A stretch of 64,000 nt of DNA from Notamacropus eugenii (GCF_028372415.1 NC_092879.1:70414412-70478411), one strand, 5' to 3'. Counted from the first letter of the stretch, positions 10,201-22,979 are shown. Numbers and translations: made by a program. The notes: generated by a model not told the origin, from the letters alone.

Positions 10201-12755
10201 GCCATCTACTTACTTCCTCCCACTAGAGAGGATACTTCTCAGGTTACAGACTCTTCACCACAAAAAGACCCCAGAGGTCATCTCCTCATAGCTGCTGCTC
10301 TGGGATGTTGTGAGGTTACTAGTGAAAAGGACATGGACAGGGGAGGTAGCAAGGAAGGACCACCTTACTACCTGTTAGCTTCATAGCTACTTCTTCTAGC
10401 TAACTTGATACAAGTGTGTTCTGGATCAGAATATCTGGGTTCAAGTTCTGCCTGTCACATATATTAGCTTATAACCATGGCAAAGGCCCTTTACATTTCC
10501 CTTAACCGTCTATGACTTTCAATTACAGGCAAGCTATGAATCTGCATTTGTATCCCTGGTGTGGCCTCACACTGCTCAAATCACAGGTCTAGACACCTCT
10601 GGGGGGAAAGGGCCTACATGTTCATTTTACTCCTTCAGAAGAGAGAAACAGATGCTGTTTGCACCCTCTACATTTTCATACCCTGGGACAAAAATCTAGG
10701 TTCCCCCCCACCTCCAACCCTTGTCATGACTCTATATTCCATCCCACCTCATGCCTTGCCTGTTACTGGAATTTCAGGGCCAACACTGGCATTTTCTCCT
10801 TAGTACTGCCTCAGATAACTACAGATGGTATTTGCTCAGTAGTCCAAGGGGGTAACTTGTACTTTTTCAAGGTTTACAAGGGCAAGGACTGGAATAAGCA
10901 GTGGCAAGGAGGTAGGGCATTAAGGGTGGAGAAGTCCAACCATGGCTAGCTACCAAACTCTATTTCTGTATTAACTCTCCCTTTAGACCCTTAGTGATGC
11001 CCTGTGAGACAGCCCTCATTCTTGGGCAGCTCCTGGGGGTGGGGGGTTGCTACAAAAGTATGAGTCTGAGATAGTTGGCTCCTCTATCAGCTTTCACGCT
11101 CTTAGAAGCTGATGAGAGTTGTTCTGATAGAGAGAGAAATAATTTAGAAATCTGATGTCAATGTAAGGGTGGGAGGAGGATCAAGTGAGTCAGTCAATCA
11201 CCCCATCCCACTTAAAAGAACTCATAAAATACTTTAGCCCTGCTACCCTTATCAGGGGAGAACATCATCTACTGAATCAATCAACCAAAGATTTTAAGCT
11301 ACTGTACACCCTGTCACAGTCTGTGGATCTTCTAAAAAAAAGAACAAGTCAGTTCAGAAGCCAAGATGCAAATGTTTGATAGTTTGAAGACCAGAGCAGT
11401 TATAGCAAAAGTCTGAGAGAAAATGGCTTGGGGTGGGGAAGACGTTAAAGCCTTCTTCTCCCTGACCTTGACCAGAGGGTGACCTTGTGAACAAAGGCTT
11501 GAAGGATTTGGATTTCTCATTAGCTTCCTGAAAGCATCCCACCAACAACTGGTGACATTGCCTGCTTCAGGAGCAGAGGGCAAACTAGATGCCCTGAGGA
11601 AAGATCTTTTTAGGACTCTAGGTATCAGAGCCCAGCAAAGTGCTCCTCCATACTTAAGGGGAATATCTTAAGGACTCCAACAAAGAGACTTCTAGGAGGT
11701 GTCCTCTAAGCCTGAACCCACTTTCCCCTGAATTGTATTATTGATTTGGCTGGGGTGGGGGTGGGGGGAGGGAGATGTTCTGTGCTCATCGTTCTTACTT
11801 TACTACTTTAGTAAATACCCCTTTCTAAAAATTAATTACATCTGGCTAACTCATTGATAAAGATTAAAGAAAACATACTGGTGAAGGCTTCTGAGTTATA
11901 GCATGGGGAAGCCATGCCCCCAATCCCACAGGGACGCCTAGAACCCTGATGGGAGAAGTGGCAGCCTTGCTCTGGGGACCCAGGCTGTCAGCTTGAGTGA
12001 GGGAAGGGATTTGAAGAGTAACTCCAGAGTCTGTGTGATATCCAAAAGATTTCTTAAAATGCTGGGTGTTTCTGGGGCACCCCTGCTCTGTTTTTCTGAC
12101 CAAGCCAAGTAGTATGGAGGAAGGAAAGAAAGAGCTATCACATCCAGCCTCTACTCCCTTAGCCAAATGCCGCTTTTCCTGAGGTTGGGCTAGGCCTGCC
12201 AGTGGGGCTAGTGCTTGGGTCACCTTTCTTAGAGCCATAGCCACCAATGTCATTTCCTGAAGCTCTCCTAAGGTCACCCTAGGGGGCAAGGACAAGCTTT
12301 ATGTCCATAGCCTCTGCATAGGAGGCCAGATTGGGCATGAGAAGTCAGAAGAGTCATCTCCTCAGAGGAGTCCTACAGAGCTCGGAGAATTGAGTTCTTT
12401 GGAAAATCTCCTCAAAAACTAACTCCAGGCCTCTTCTGTGGCTTGGACTGCTGACAAACCACAGTCATGGCTGTGTCATCAGAGTGAGCAGGAGGACATC
12501 CCGGTGCTCATTCCAGTCCTCATCTTTTTCCTTCCAGTCATTTCCACTATTGGAAGAATACTGAGAACCAAAGACTCTTAAACCAATGGGAAAGGGTAGC
12601 AACATTTGGCTTTGAACTAGTTAGAGATCTCTGCTTACTCTCTCTTCTGTTACCCCAGGTAGTCCTCCAAGTACTCTCTACCATCACTGAAGGGGATTAC
12701 TTTTTTTGCATCTCCCCAAATACAGCACCCCCTCCCCCAATGTACTTTCCAACTC
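10201..12755. other. unassigned intergenic sequence
   Basis: About 2.5 kb without a gene or a repeat that I can name. Short G-rich runs lie near 11035 and 11750. The longest open frame (11864-12295, minus) has no domain and no homologue that I recognise. Confidence 0.45.
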
Positions 12756-12920
12756 TGTACCTTTGCTCAGGCTGTTCCCTATGCCTGGATTTGCCTTGGC
12801 CTTCCTTTACCTGCTGAAATTTTACCCATCCTGTGAAGCCCAATTCAAATAGCACTTCCCTCACTTGCCTTCCTTAATGGCCCCTTCCTTATGCCCCCCC
12901 CCTCCCTTCCCCCATCTCAT
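12756..12920 (+). repeat. L2 3' region
   Basis: gctcaggctgttccctatgc, cctgtgaagcccaattcaaa and cttccctcacttgccttcct. Confidence 0.65.
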
Positions 12921-13484
12921 ACAGCCTATGGTCCTCGACCCTTACTAGATTGTTAACTCTGTAAGGACTTGTATAAACTCACCTCACTTTCCTCTCCACC
13001 CCGCCCCCATGTTGTTTAGTGCCCTCCCTTCACCATTTCTCCTCCCCCAGGAAAATGCAAATTTTGTTCAAGACAAGAGCTGTTTCATTATTGGTTTTCT
13101 GTCCCCAGCCCTATGTGCCTTGCACATAGAAATGTCTGAAATGCTTGTTGAATTTTGTATCACTCCCAGTACTTATCGCTTCCACAATGAGGGGGTCAGG
13201 GCCACGCACCCCTGCAATCTGGAAAATCTCTGTAAAATTTTTTGACTCTCCCTTCATTCCAGAGAAGTCCCAATTTTTTTTTCTTTTTCTTTTATGGGGT
13301 GTTTACGGTACCTAATTGTAAAATGTGGGCTAAGTATTTGGCCATAGGTTATATGTAGGTCGATGTTAAGTAAAGAGATTGTATGAAAAAGAACGTTTTC
13401 TATGTCATCTGTGCCTTGCGCAACCCCCTCCCCCAAATTCCCATTTAATTTCTTATGCTAATCTGAGCTATATGTGTGGAAGGG
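12921..13484 (+). other. L2 end piece and unassigned sequence
   Basis: 13070-13175 resembles the L2 3' end (gccttgcacatagaaatgtc). The remainder, including the T-rich stretch at 13270-13300, is unassigned. Confidence 0.4.
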
Positions 13485-13489
13485 ACAAC

Positions 13490-13735
13490 CATACTTAGCA
13501 AGGGGTTTTGCACACAGTAGGTGTTTAATAAGTGTTTGCTGAATGGACCAACCCATAAGAGGAGGTAGCATGGTAAAGTCCTGCCCTGGGACACTCAAGT
13601 TCTAGTCCTGATTCTGCCACTAACTAGATGTGTCTTGTAATCTTTGGGAACCTTCATCTCCTCCTCTTGGTGGACTGAATGGCCTGCCTTAAAGTTTCCT
13701 CTCAGCTCTAATAGCCTTTGGCTCTGCTACTGACA
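13490..13735 (+). repeat. L2 3' tip followed by MIR
   Basis: 13500-13548 is an L2 end (cacacagtaggtgtttaata). 13560-13735 is a MIR with gttctagtcctgattctgcc, ggaaccttcatctcctcctc and cctctcagctctaatagcc. Confidence 0.65.
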
Positions 13736-14513
13736 ACTGAAAAACCAAATGCTAAGCAAGGAGAGATCATGGGGAGTGTTGAAGGGGAAGACTGACAGCC
13801 ACTATATTTGTTTCTACAAATGACCTCGATGATGGAATGAATCATGTTCTAGTGCCATGAAGTGCCCATCGGGTTTGGAAATAGACACATATGTATCTGG
13901 AGAGCCTGACTTATAGTAACTGGCTTTTACTTCATATATGTCCCAACAATGTACATCTTCCAAGCTGGAAGGGAGAAGGCCCTTCCACTGCTGTTCTCAA
14001 GGTAGAAGAGCCATGAGTAGAAAGAGACAATCCTCCATGCCCACCCCTGCCTGTGGTAAGCTACAGGGTTTCCAAACAACCCAAACGCAGAACCTCAAGG
14101 TGATGAACTGGGCTCCAGATAGACTTGCCGTCTGGTAAGATCCCTATTTTAATGACTTTTTCTTGCTCATTCTGTGTCAAGTTCCAGAACGTCTGTGCTT
14201 CCTGAAGGACTGGATGGGCTAGCAGCTATCTGGAGTCAAGGCCTGGCTGTTCTACAGGGGAAAAAAATCCTCCTCCTAAAACATCCTGATTTTGAAATTA
14301 TAAAGCCAGTGCTCCTCATCTCCAGCTAGCACAGACGAACACTGTAAGCGCACTTAACAGTTGATTACCTAACCAAGAGCCTTTGGAGGCTCCCTTTGGA
14401 GGGATGTGCAAACATGAGCTCAGAAGACAAAGGGTCCAAGGTTTGACAGTTAGACAGGATCAGTGAGGGTCCATGCCCAAGATGTCTCCCTGCTCTTTCC
14501 ACTATACCACACG
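13736..14513. other. unassigned intergenic sequence
   Basis: No gene or repeat recognised. Confidence 0.45.
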
Positions 14514-14521
14514 GACTAGGC

Positions 14522-14707
14522 CAGGGGTGGGGAACATGCAGCCTTGAGACCACATGTGTTTTCTAGGTCCTTGGGTGCTGCCTTTTGACTGAGTCCAAAT
14601 TGTATAGAACAAATCCTTTTATGAAGGGGATTTGTTCTGTCAGAAGGCTGCACTTGAGGATCTAGAGGGCCATCTGTTGCCTCTAGGCTGCAAGTTCCCC
14701 ACTCCTG
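14522..14707 (+). mobile_element. palindromic hAT-like MITE, copy 1
   Basis: Starts CAGGGGTGGGGAAC and ends GTTCCCCACTCCTG. The two halves are near-complete inverted repeats. It is flanked by 8-base target duplications GACTAGGC (14514-14521) and GACTAGGT (14708-14715). Eight-base duplications and CAGGGGT-type ends are hallmarks of hAT transposons. It has no coding capacity. Confidence 0.85.
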
Positions 14708-14715
14708 GACTAGGT

Positions 14716-16050
14716 CTCAGAACCCCCAGGTTCTCTCTGGTCATTAACTCCTGGTCAAAACAATTTCCTCCCCTCCTCCCCCCTAGAAAGCAGGTACAAT
14801 GTCCCCAAAGCCACCAAGGGAGAACAGTTCTGAAAGGTACTATTCTGAATCGCATCAGTTTCCAATGATGACCTTTGACCTCATATCATCTGTCCCAGAG
14901 CAGGCTGGCTGGAAGTGCCCTTAAGTGCCAGGCTTTGCATGCATGAGCCTCCAGACAAACTCTTCTGGACTGGTCTAGGCATTTCTTCCTGGGACAGCCC
15001 TGGAGCCTACACCTGAGCTAGGACTCGAGCAGGGAAATCCTTTGCTCGATTGCAGGATCTCTTGCCATTTGTAAGGCTGCTTTTACTCAGAAAAGTTTAA
15101 TAGATATTTTTGTTTTGCTTTTTCATAAAAGGCCTCTCAGCAGGCCTGACCTTCAGTACTTAAAAAAAAAAATCCAGTTTGCTGGGAAACTCTGCCTCCA
15201 CTATCTCTTCTCTTCCTGGGCCCCCCTTTTTTGGGGGAGGGTATCTATATTTCTGAGTATCCAAGAGCCACTTCATTTGAAGAGTCCACACATTGGGGAC
15301 TCAGGAAGCCAACACCATTCAAGGCCAAGGGGTGGGGAGAGGGGGAGAGAATAATGCAGTGGCCTTCAAGCTCTGGGATGTTTTAATAACCTGTGTGCCT
15401 TGCAAACTAATACATCATAGGAACTTGGCCACATCTGACATAGCTGGCAGACCTTTCTTGAAACAAACTGGTGTGAGGTACAGAATTAATCACAGGGATT
15501 TCTTAGTCTCTTATTTAGGGGACAATGGTTGAGTCAAATCAGAAAAGGGAAAAATGAAAGAGTAAGATAAGTGGTACCTCTGCCCTGCCATCTTCAGCCG
15601 TTGATTCAGTGGGTGAAGGTGTGACCTTAGGCAAGTCCCTTCTCCTCTCTGAGCCTTAGCCTTAGTTTCCTGCCCCCCCATTTACAAAAATGAAGTAATT
15701 GGCTTTCCTAGGTCCATCTCCATCCATCTGGAAGATTCTTTTGGAGTCTTTGACAAATTCCCCTGTTATTAATGAGCATTTGACTCATTGCCCTGTTCCC
15801 ACAATCAGGAAGGCCCAGCAGGTGGAAATTGGGAAAATAGGAAGGCCACCACCACTTACAAGGGGGTAGCAATTTCTATCCTAATCTTTCTGATGCTTTC
15901 TGCAGACATCAGATGAAAGTAGATAAACTATGTACCTCTGGGATGGGGTAGGTGGTCCCATGTGGTAACACAGCTATGTGTTTTGGAAGGAGGGAGAACA
16001 GGAAAGCCATGTGTGACTCTTCATGGTAGAACAGAGAGTGAGGCTCTAGG
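14716..16050. other. unassigned sequence with a MIR piece
   Basis: 15600-15700 holds a MIR core (gtgaccttaggcaagtccct). The rest shows no gene or nameable repeat. Confidence 0.45.
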
Positions 16051-16051
16051 G

Positions 16052-16145
16052 CATGGGTGGGGAACCTGAGGCCTTGAGGCCACATGTGGCCTTCTAGGTC
16101 TTTAAGTGCAGCCTTTTGACTGAATCCAAATTTTCCAGAAGATAA
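16052..16145 (+). mobile_element. hAT-like MITE, left half only
   Basis: catgggtggggaacctgagg, gccacatgtggccttctagg and cttttgactgaatccaaat match the left half of the element at 14522. The right half is absent. Confidence 0.8.
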
Positions 16146-17485
16146 ATTCGGTATCTATGTATACAGTGTATCCGGGACTGAATCCCTATGTTCTTGGGGG
16201 TACGTGTGTTAGAGGTCATGGGTCCCAAATATTTACTTCTTAAAGTTCTACTCAAAGAACCAAAACTTTCAAAGACGTCAAGAATTTGAAAACCTAGAGA
16301 GCCTGACCTCATTCTTCTAGCTTAAGTAATAGCACTTTCTCAATCTACAAGATTTTATATTTCCTGTTTGCATTTTTCATTCACTTACTTTTTCCAGTGC
16401 TGAATTCTTGATTAAGGATCTCATTTAAGATGCCCTTGAATGTAAACAGAAACATCAAGAGGACCTCATCATCCATCTCCAGAGAATCCTTCTTCAGTTT
16501 GGACTCTTGGGACTTGATATACAGTAAAAGCTTAATAAAGGTCATCTTTTCGTTGCGTGTGGGCACTCCTGATTTGACCTCCAAACAACCCTCCCATGTA
16601 CTTGAGACTATCTTGCCAAGGGTCTTGTCTCCTCAATCTCATGAAAGGTCTGGGAGGGGGAGAGGGAGAGGGCTCCAGTCCCTTCTGAAGTCTTGCCCTT
16701 GACTGAAGCTCCCTGTCTGAGGAAGGCACTTTCCCAGACTTCCCTAGCTTTCACATCTCCTGGACATTTAATCTTCACTGGATGGTTTTGTTTCATGTTT
16801 ACTTAGCTCACTCTTCACCTGTCTGTTGTGCTCCACTTGAGCTGGCATTTACCTATTAAGGCCAATTCCATCCTTTCTTGGAAATTTAGCTTCACCACCT
16901 CTTGTTCTAGGCTGGCATCTGGACCTAGTTCTTCAAACCCAAGTGGCCAGGAGCTATGTGGCCTCCATGGCAACCACCATCCTTTCCTTAAGCCAATCTC
17001 CCCCATAGATGCGTTCTACAAGGAAAGCAAGGGCAGCTGAACTGTGGGGGTGGGATGGCAGCAGTTGTGGACAACAGTCATGAAGAATACACCATTCTCT
17101 GTCCCACTGGGGGCTGCCTTTCACTGGCACAGAAAAGCAGGAGAGGCAGTCATTGACCAGCCTTGGTGATGCTGATGGGGAGAGATGGGAAAGAAAGCTA
17201 CTGCAAAGGACAGTGAAACTTGAAGACATGGTTTAGGTGTTACCATCTGCTTCCAAAAGGGAATGTGTACCAAGGCCACCCTGCCAAGCTGCCCAAGGTC
17301 TGGCACGAGATCATCTCAAAGGGATTTGTGGATGATGACTCTTTCTCAAGGGTGGGGAAGGCTGTACAGCTGATAATCCCTTTCATCTTCATGGGCTCCA
17401 TAGAGAGAATCAAAGACAAACTTACAAACTTACCTTCCTCTTTCCAAAGCCAGGCTCCCTCTCTGATTTCCTACTAACTTCCTTG
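16146..17485. other. unassigned intergenic sequence
   Basis: No gene or repeat recognised. Open frames in both directions are short and without similarity that I know. Confidence 0.45.
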
Positions 17486-17494
17486 CTTCTAAAC

Positions 17495-17665
17495 TTACTT
17501 ACTTCAGACATTGACTGGTTGTGTGACCATGGCTGAGTCATCTGACTACTGAGCCTCAGTTTTTTTATCTGTACAATGGTCGAAAACAGCACCTACATCC
17601 CAGGGTTGTTCTGAAAGTCAAATGAAAAAGCACTTTGGAAAAAACCCAAAGCTAGTCTAAGAGAA
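17495..17665 (+). repeat. MIR/CORE-SINE
   Basis: ttgtgtgaccatggctgagt, gcctcagtttttttatctgt, ccagggttgttctgaaagtc and aagcactttggaa. Confidence 0.7.
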
Positions 17666-17857
17666 GCTTTTCCTCAAGCCCTGATCTCAGTGAATGCTCA
17701 TGCCACTCCTGGCCCAGTGGCTGGTCAAGTTTTTAGGCCTAATGTGGGTGATCCTTCCCTGAATCCAGTCATTTCTACAGATTTGTAATAGAAAAATAGC
17801 TCACACACCTGCTGATAAACACAGAAAGTTCTTACCAACAGTAAACAGAAGGGTTGT

Positions 17858-17955
17858 TTGGTGGCAATGGCTCATACCAGGCAATACCTGCCACTGTCAT
17901 AAAATGGATGGTTGAGGCAGCAAATGTCAGATGATCTTTTGCCTGAAATCCCTAG
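17858..17955 (+). repeat. possible 7SL- or 5S-type SINE relic
   Basis: ggtggcaatggctcatacca and atggttgaggcagcaaatg recall the layout of a 7SL-derived SINE (GGTGGCTCA, then GGCTGAGGCAG), but it is too diverged to be sure. Confidence 0.25.
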
Positions 17956-19025
17956 ATATATAAAAAATTTAAAAATACTTGAAATTTTCACACCACATAC
18001 AAAACCCAGTCAGAAATCCAACTGGAATTATTTGGGAAATAGATCAACTGATCGATCACTATACATACATACACACCAGTTTTCTTAATAGAAAATTTCC
18101 CTTTCTGGTACTATGACCAAGTAAATCATTTTTACCTTGAATAACTAACTCTTTGAAATCAGATCCAATGCTTTCATGAAGGTCTAGGTATAATAAAGTA
18201 TGTGGGTGTGCGTGGGGAGACAGAATTCACAAATGTGGGGGTTATTTTTTTACTCACATCTCTTAAAAAGATAGGTATCAATTTTGGTTGTTCCAAGCTT
18301 TGAATTATCATTCAACTGTGGGTTGTTTTTGTTTTTTTTTTTTGATTGCCTGGCTAATTAAATTACATTCTGTGTTGGTCTCGTTATTCTTTTACTTTGT
18401 GTAAGTATATTAGAGGCAGAATTCATTATTTTGCCTTTTGATCTCCAAGCCAAAGTCCTCGTACTTATCTACCCACAAAAGTATCCCCAGTTTGCTCAGG
18501 AAGAGGGAAGGGGAAGAAAGTAGAATGTAATATTAGAAACTCTATATCTCCTCATCTCTCAGTGGTGATTTAATATATTGCTATCTACATACATGAAGTT
18601 TGCTTTCCATTTAGTAGGACCATAGATTGAGATCTGGAAGGGACCTTTGCTTAATTAATACTTCCCTATACAACCTCGAGTCCAGTCAGAGAGGAGACCT
18701 TTGAAATCCTGTCCTTGAAAACCCCCTGTCCCCCCTCAAGGTCTGAGCCAAAGAGACCAAGAGCTTTTCCAATAAAACTTTTGCTTTAAATTAGTTTGAG
18801 ATATTTCCTAGCTGTCCTCCGTGTGGAGGGGAGAAGGACGTGGGGAAGAACTTGTCCAGGAGTGGGAGGAACTTATTGATAATGAAAAAAAAAAGTGGGA
18901 AGAGCTGATCCAGCTTCCCAGCTCTTTTTTAAGCATGGTCTTCATAGTTTTTGCTTGAAAACTCATGTTCAAATATAAGCAAATAGACATGTTCCAGAGG
19001 CAAACGCTAAAGAATTTTGCACTAC
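17956..19025. other. unassigned AT-rich sequence
   Basis: No gene or repeat recognised. Confidence 0.45.
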
Positions 19026-19039
19026 ATGTGACACATCCC

Positions 19040-19325
19040 TTCTCTGTGGGACACAGATTTGAGGCACTGAACTTGGAGATCAGATGACCTAGGTTCAAGT
19101 CCAGATTGTGCCACTCATATACTTCCCACTTCTCTGAGCCTCAACTTCCTCATCGGTAAAATGGGTATGGTAATACTTATGCTGCCCACCCAAGGTGGTT
19201 GTGAGGATGAAATAAAATCATAACCACAAAGCTTTTTGTAACCTGGAATGCTCTGTCTCTATAAAAAATAATAACTGACATTCATACAGTGTTTTAAGTT
19301 TTTCACATTTATAGGTGCTATATCA
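19040..19325 (+). repeat. MIR/CORE-SINE
   Basis: gaggcactgaacttggagat, ctaggttcaagtccagattg, cttcctcatcggtaaaatgg, ggtggttgtgaggatgaaat and ctttttgtaacctgga. Confidence 0.75.
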
Positions 19326-19790
19326 CATTAGACCCTCACTAAAAAAAATAACACCTTCCTCCTAGAGTTGTTAGTGGAGAAATCACCCCACTTTATAGGT
19401 TAGGCAGTGAGATGACTTACCTAGGTCCATGAAGCTAGTGAAAATCTGAGTTAGAATTTGATTCCAGGGTTTCCTGAAAATAGTCCAATATTCCGGCCCT
19501 TCCATATAAATGATGGCTCTAATTATTTTAGGGGAGAGGGTGAGGAGGATGGTTATATACATGCTACCCCTTATAACCTCGGAAGGCAGGAGCAGGTACT
19601 CTGTTAATTGTACCAGAAGAACCTCTTTCTTAGCACTGGCCACGATTTCCTTCCCTCCCAATGAATGCCTATGGAAAGGCCCAAGAATTCAATGGAATGT
19701 TTGTATATTCTCTTTCTGAGATGCCTACTCCCCAAACCAATGGAATAGTCAATGCAGAGACCCATTTTTGTTTCTTTGTTAGTATACAGG
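19326..19790. other. unassigned sequence with a reversed MIR piece
   Basis: 19370-19450 resembles the reversed SINE core (ccccactttataggttaggc). Nothing else recognised. Confidence 0.4.
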
Positions 19791-19794
19791 CCAC

Positions 19795-20090
19795 TACATG
19801 TCACAGTGGAAAGACCCCATGGGCTTGGAGTCAGAAAGTTCAAATTTGACCTCCTGATGAGCTGTGTCACTCTGGGCAAGTCACCTAACGTCTGTTTGCC
19901 TCAATTTCCTCAACTGTAAAATGGGTATAACAATAGCATCCACCTTGCAGGGTTGTCGTGAGGATTAAATGAGATATTTGGAAAGCACTCGGCCCAGTGT
20001 TGTGATGACTAAATGAGATAATATTTGGAAAGCACTCAGCACAGTTCCTGGTATATAGTAGGTGCTATATAAATGCTTATTCCCTTCTCC
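19795..20090 (+). repeat. CORE-SINE with internal duplication
   Basis: gtcagaaagttcaaatttga, gtgtcactctgggcaagtca, ctcaatttcctcaactgtaa and gggttgtcgtgaggattaaa. Then the segment 'taaatgagata...ttggaaagcactc' appears twice (about 19964-19990 and 20011-20037) before the end tatagtaggtgctatataaa. Confidence 0.8.
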
Positions 20091-20456
20091 CGCCACCCCC
20101 AGTTTTCTTTAAAGGCACAAATGGTACTAATACACACCCAAGAGTTTCCCAAATCATTTTCCAATTGATTCCTTCATATTTTACTGGATTCCTTTTTAAA
20201 GTACCCATTACCTTAGCATCTGAGCATTCCCTTTGGAAGAGAATGGTTTTTGAGCTATCTCTGCTGAGCCAGATTTCTGCATCCTGCTGTTTCTCAGGGA
20301 CAGGGCGTGGAAAGTAGAGAGGAAGATCAGACTTGCAGCTCTAAGCTGAATCCTGGCATGGTTCCCATGAGCCCTAACTCTTCAGAATTTTGCCATCAAG
20401 GTATCCTTTGCTATAGCAATACTGAACTGACTGGTTGGAGTTCACCCACAACAAAG
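20091..20456. other. unassigned sequence
   Basis: No gene or repeat recognised. Confidence 0.4.
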
Positions 20457-20464
20457 CCCTAGCT

Positions 20465-20654
20465 CAGGGTGGGGAACCTGCAACCTTGAGGCCACCTAGG
20501 TCCTTGGGTGTGTCATTTTGGCTGAATCTGTTTTACAGAACAATTCATTTTATCAAGAGGATTTGTTCTGTGAAGTTTGGATTCAGTCAAAGGGCCACAC
20601 TTGAGGATCTAGAGGGCCACCTGTTGCCTCGAGGTCACAGGTTTCCCATCCCTG
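20465..20654 (+). mobile_element. palindromic hAT-like MITE, copy 2
   Basis: cagggtggggaacctgcaac at the left, ggtttcccatccctg at the right, with the same internal arms (gaacaa...ttgttctgtgaagtttgg). The target duplication is no longer clear. Confidence 0.85.
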
Positions 20655-20984
20655 CACCCCTATGGCCCTTCTCTGAAGGCAAATGCTCTCCTTGGAGCTC
20701 CTGGGAACAGCTGTGCCTTAGCCAACTCCTTAGCCCAGCTGCTTTTCATCTCTGCGGCTAGGAGACCCGAGTCTTCTTGTTGGGGGAATCAGTCAGCTCC
20801 CAGTAACAGAGGGAGGGAGGGAAAAGGTCCAAATTCCTAGGGCACTTTCCCTGAAAAGGATGATGGTGGCATCTGGGAGCCAAAATGTCCAGAGCTGTCC
20901 TGGGTGAGGTACAATGGAAAACATCTTAGAGAGTCACATGAGAGAGCAAAGTCTCAAACTTTTTGGCTCAGGGGAATCAGTGCT
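20655..20984. other. unassigned sequence
   Basis: No gene or repeat recognised. Confidence 0.4.
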
Positions 20985-21180
20985 CAGCTCCCAGTGAGGA
21001 GGACCTGAGTTTCCATCTTGACTGTTGACTCTGCCCATGTGGTCTGGCATAAGCCACTCCATCCAAATTGAATCTTGCTCCTCTGTAGAATGCGCATAAT
21101 GTCTTACCTCACAGGGTAGCTGTGAGGTTTGAATGAGCTAATACATTTTACATACTTCAGAAACATGTAAAGCCATACTC
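20985..21180 (+). repeat. MIR/CORE-SINE
   Basis: ggacctgagtttccatcttg, gcataagccactccatccaa and cacagggtagctgtgaggtt in order. Confidence 0.65.
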
Positions 21181-21289
21181 AAGTGGAACCTGTGATTGGC
21201 TAGAGATTTCAGATAGACTGGGAGGGTGCACTTGATTCCTCCCTGAAGGATCCCCCCTGAGCAATTAGCATTATCAGGAAGTTTCCTAA

Positions 21290-21965
21290 TTGGACTTGCC
21301 TGGTCCAGCTCTCTCCTCTCCAATTTGGCCTCCACACAGCTGCCAAAATCAGCTTCCTGAAGCTCAGATCTGACCACATCACTGCCCTGCTCAAGGACGA
21401 TTTCCTCTAGGATAAAACTCACTCTTTAGCCTGACAGTTAAAACCATTCAAGATCTGGCTTCAGCCTCTATACACTAATTTATGATTCTGCTTCAGGCAC
21501 TCTCTGTTCCAGTCATGCCGGCCTTCATAGCATTCCCCAAGCAGGGCATTCCAGCCCTTTGTGTCTTTGCATGGGTCATCCTTCCATACCTGGAGTGTCA
21601 TTCTGCCTCTTCTCTCCCTCTCTGCCTCTTAGATCCCTGGCTTCTGTTAAGGCTTAGTTCAAGCACCATCCCATTGGTGAAATCTTCCTTGATTTTTTCT
21701 TTCTTTCTTTCTTTTTTTTCCAGTGAGGCAATCGGGGGTATAGGATTTGCCCAGGGTCACACAGCTAGTAAATATCAAGTGTCTGAGGCTGGATTTGAAC
21801 TCAGGTCCTCCTGACTCCAGGGCTGGTTCTCTTTCTAGTGCACCACCTACCTGTACCCCGTTTCTTGATTTTTCTAGGAGCTAGCGCTCTCTTCTGCCTC
21901 AGATGATCATGTATATACTTACTGATTTGTGCGTTCTATTTGCCCAGCAGAATATAGTCTCATTG
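21290..21965 (+). repeat. L2 LINE 3' region interrupted by a SINE
   Basis: Sense L2: gaccacatcactgccctgct, aaaaccattcaagatctggc, gtgtctttgcatgggtcatc, ttaaggcttagttcaagcac and after the SINE cagaatatagtctcattgag. The SINE at 21698-21863 duplicated cttgattttt. Confidence 0.75.
21698..21863 (-). repeat. tRNA-headed SINE (minus strand) nested in L2
   Basis: Starts with a CTTT-rich reversed tail, then gggtcacacagctagtaaat, ggatttgaactcaggtcctc and the reversed head gcaccacctacctgtacccc. Flanked by cttgattttt at 21688-21697 and 21864-21873. Confidence 0.85.
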
Positions 21966-22975
21966 AGGTATGGAGTGTTGTTTCCCAATGTCTCTCTACT
22001 TCCAATACCTTACGTATTGTAAGCACTTTTTGGATGAGATTAGAATGTTGAAGAGGTCAAAAGAGTCAGAAAGGAAGGGGGACTGTGCTCTGAAAAGGGA
22101 GAACCAATCAGGAGTGATTAATACAACTGGGCTCGAGCTCCTCCAGGAAATAGAGATGAGGAATATATGAGCCATGCTTCAGCAAATAGCCACAACTCTC
22201 ATTTAATAGAAAGAAGGGTTCGTGGGAATAAAAGAGAGAAAGGGAAGAGAGAGAGCAAGAGGAAGATGAAGAGAAGGAAAGAGAGCAGGGCTGAGTAAGA
22301 AACCAAGTGGGTCAGTGACAAGCTTTTAGGGATGTCACCAAAATTCAACTGAACCAAAACTTGTTAAGCCCTTGCTAAGTAGAAGGTACTGAATTAGGCA
22401 GGGAGGAACAGAAAATGGAAATTCCCATTCATTGGGTCATCTGAGCTAAGCTGACTCAATAGGAGTGAAACTAGGCCTGAGGAGGCTACACTCAGACTGA
22501 GCATTGAACCCTGGACCAACTACTTTGAGAGCAGTGGGTTTTCCATATGCTCCATCAGGACTGGATGGCAGCAGATTAGAGCTGGTTGAAGAGTTAAGCC
22601 TAGCAAAAGCATCGGGGTTATGGATTGGGCAGGAGGCAAGGGCCAATGGGGAGCTTGAGCTTCCAGTAGGTCAGAAGCCAGTTAGACAGCCAAAGCAGGA
22701 GTATAGCAGGGCCTCCTAAATCCAGGAAGGTGGTGAGGATTCAGATGAGGGCAAATGGAAAAGGAGCAGATTGGATGTGCCATAAACAGTCAAATGCTGG
22801 GGGAAACAGGGATCTACTTGTTCTTTTTTTTTTTGGTAGCTATTGACTTGAGATCCCCTGATGTAGAGGAGGTTGACCAAAAACATGTTTTTCCCGAAGT
22901 CTCTGCCCATAAATTCTCCTTTCCTGAGTTCCACCAGCTTTGAGAGACAGGGTGGGGTAAATAGGGGAAAGGGAA
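21966..22975. other. unassigned sequence
   Basis: No gene. 22230-22290 is a GA-rich tract. The rest is unassigned. Confidence 0.4.
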
Positions 22976-22979
22976 GTAC

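Noticed and set aside
11864-12295. 143-residue minus-strand open frame
   Set aside because: Single frame without splice context, domain or similarity that I recognise, so likely chance.
14632-14868. Recurring peptide (LEDLEGHLLP) in frames at 14632, 20435 and 53675
   Set aside because: The shared peptide is only the translation of the hAT-like MITE arms.
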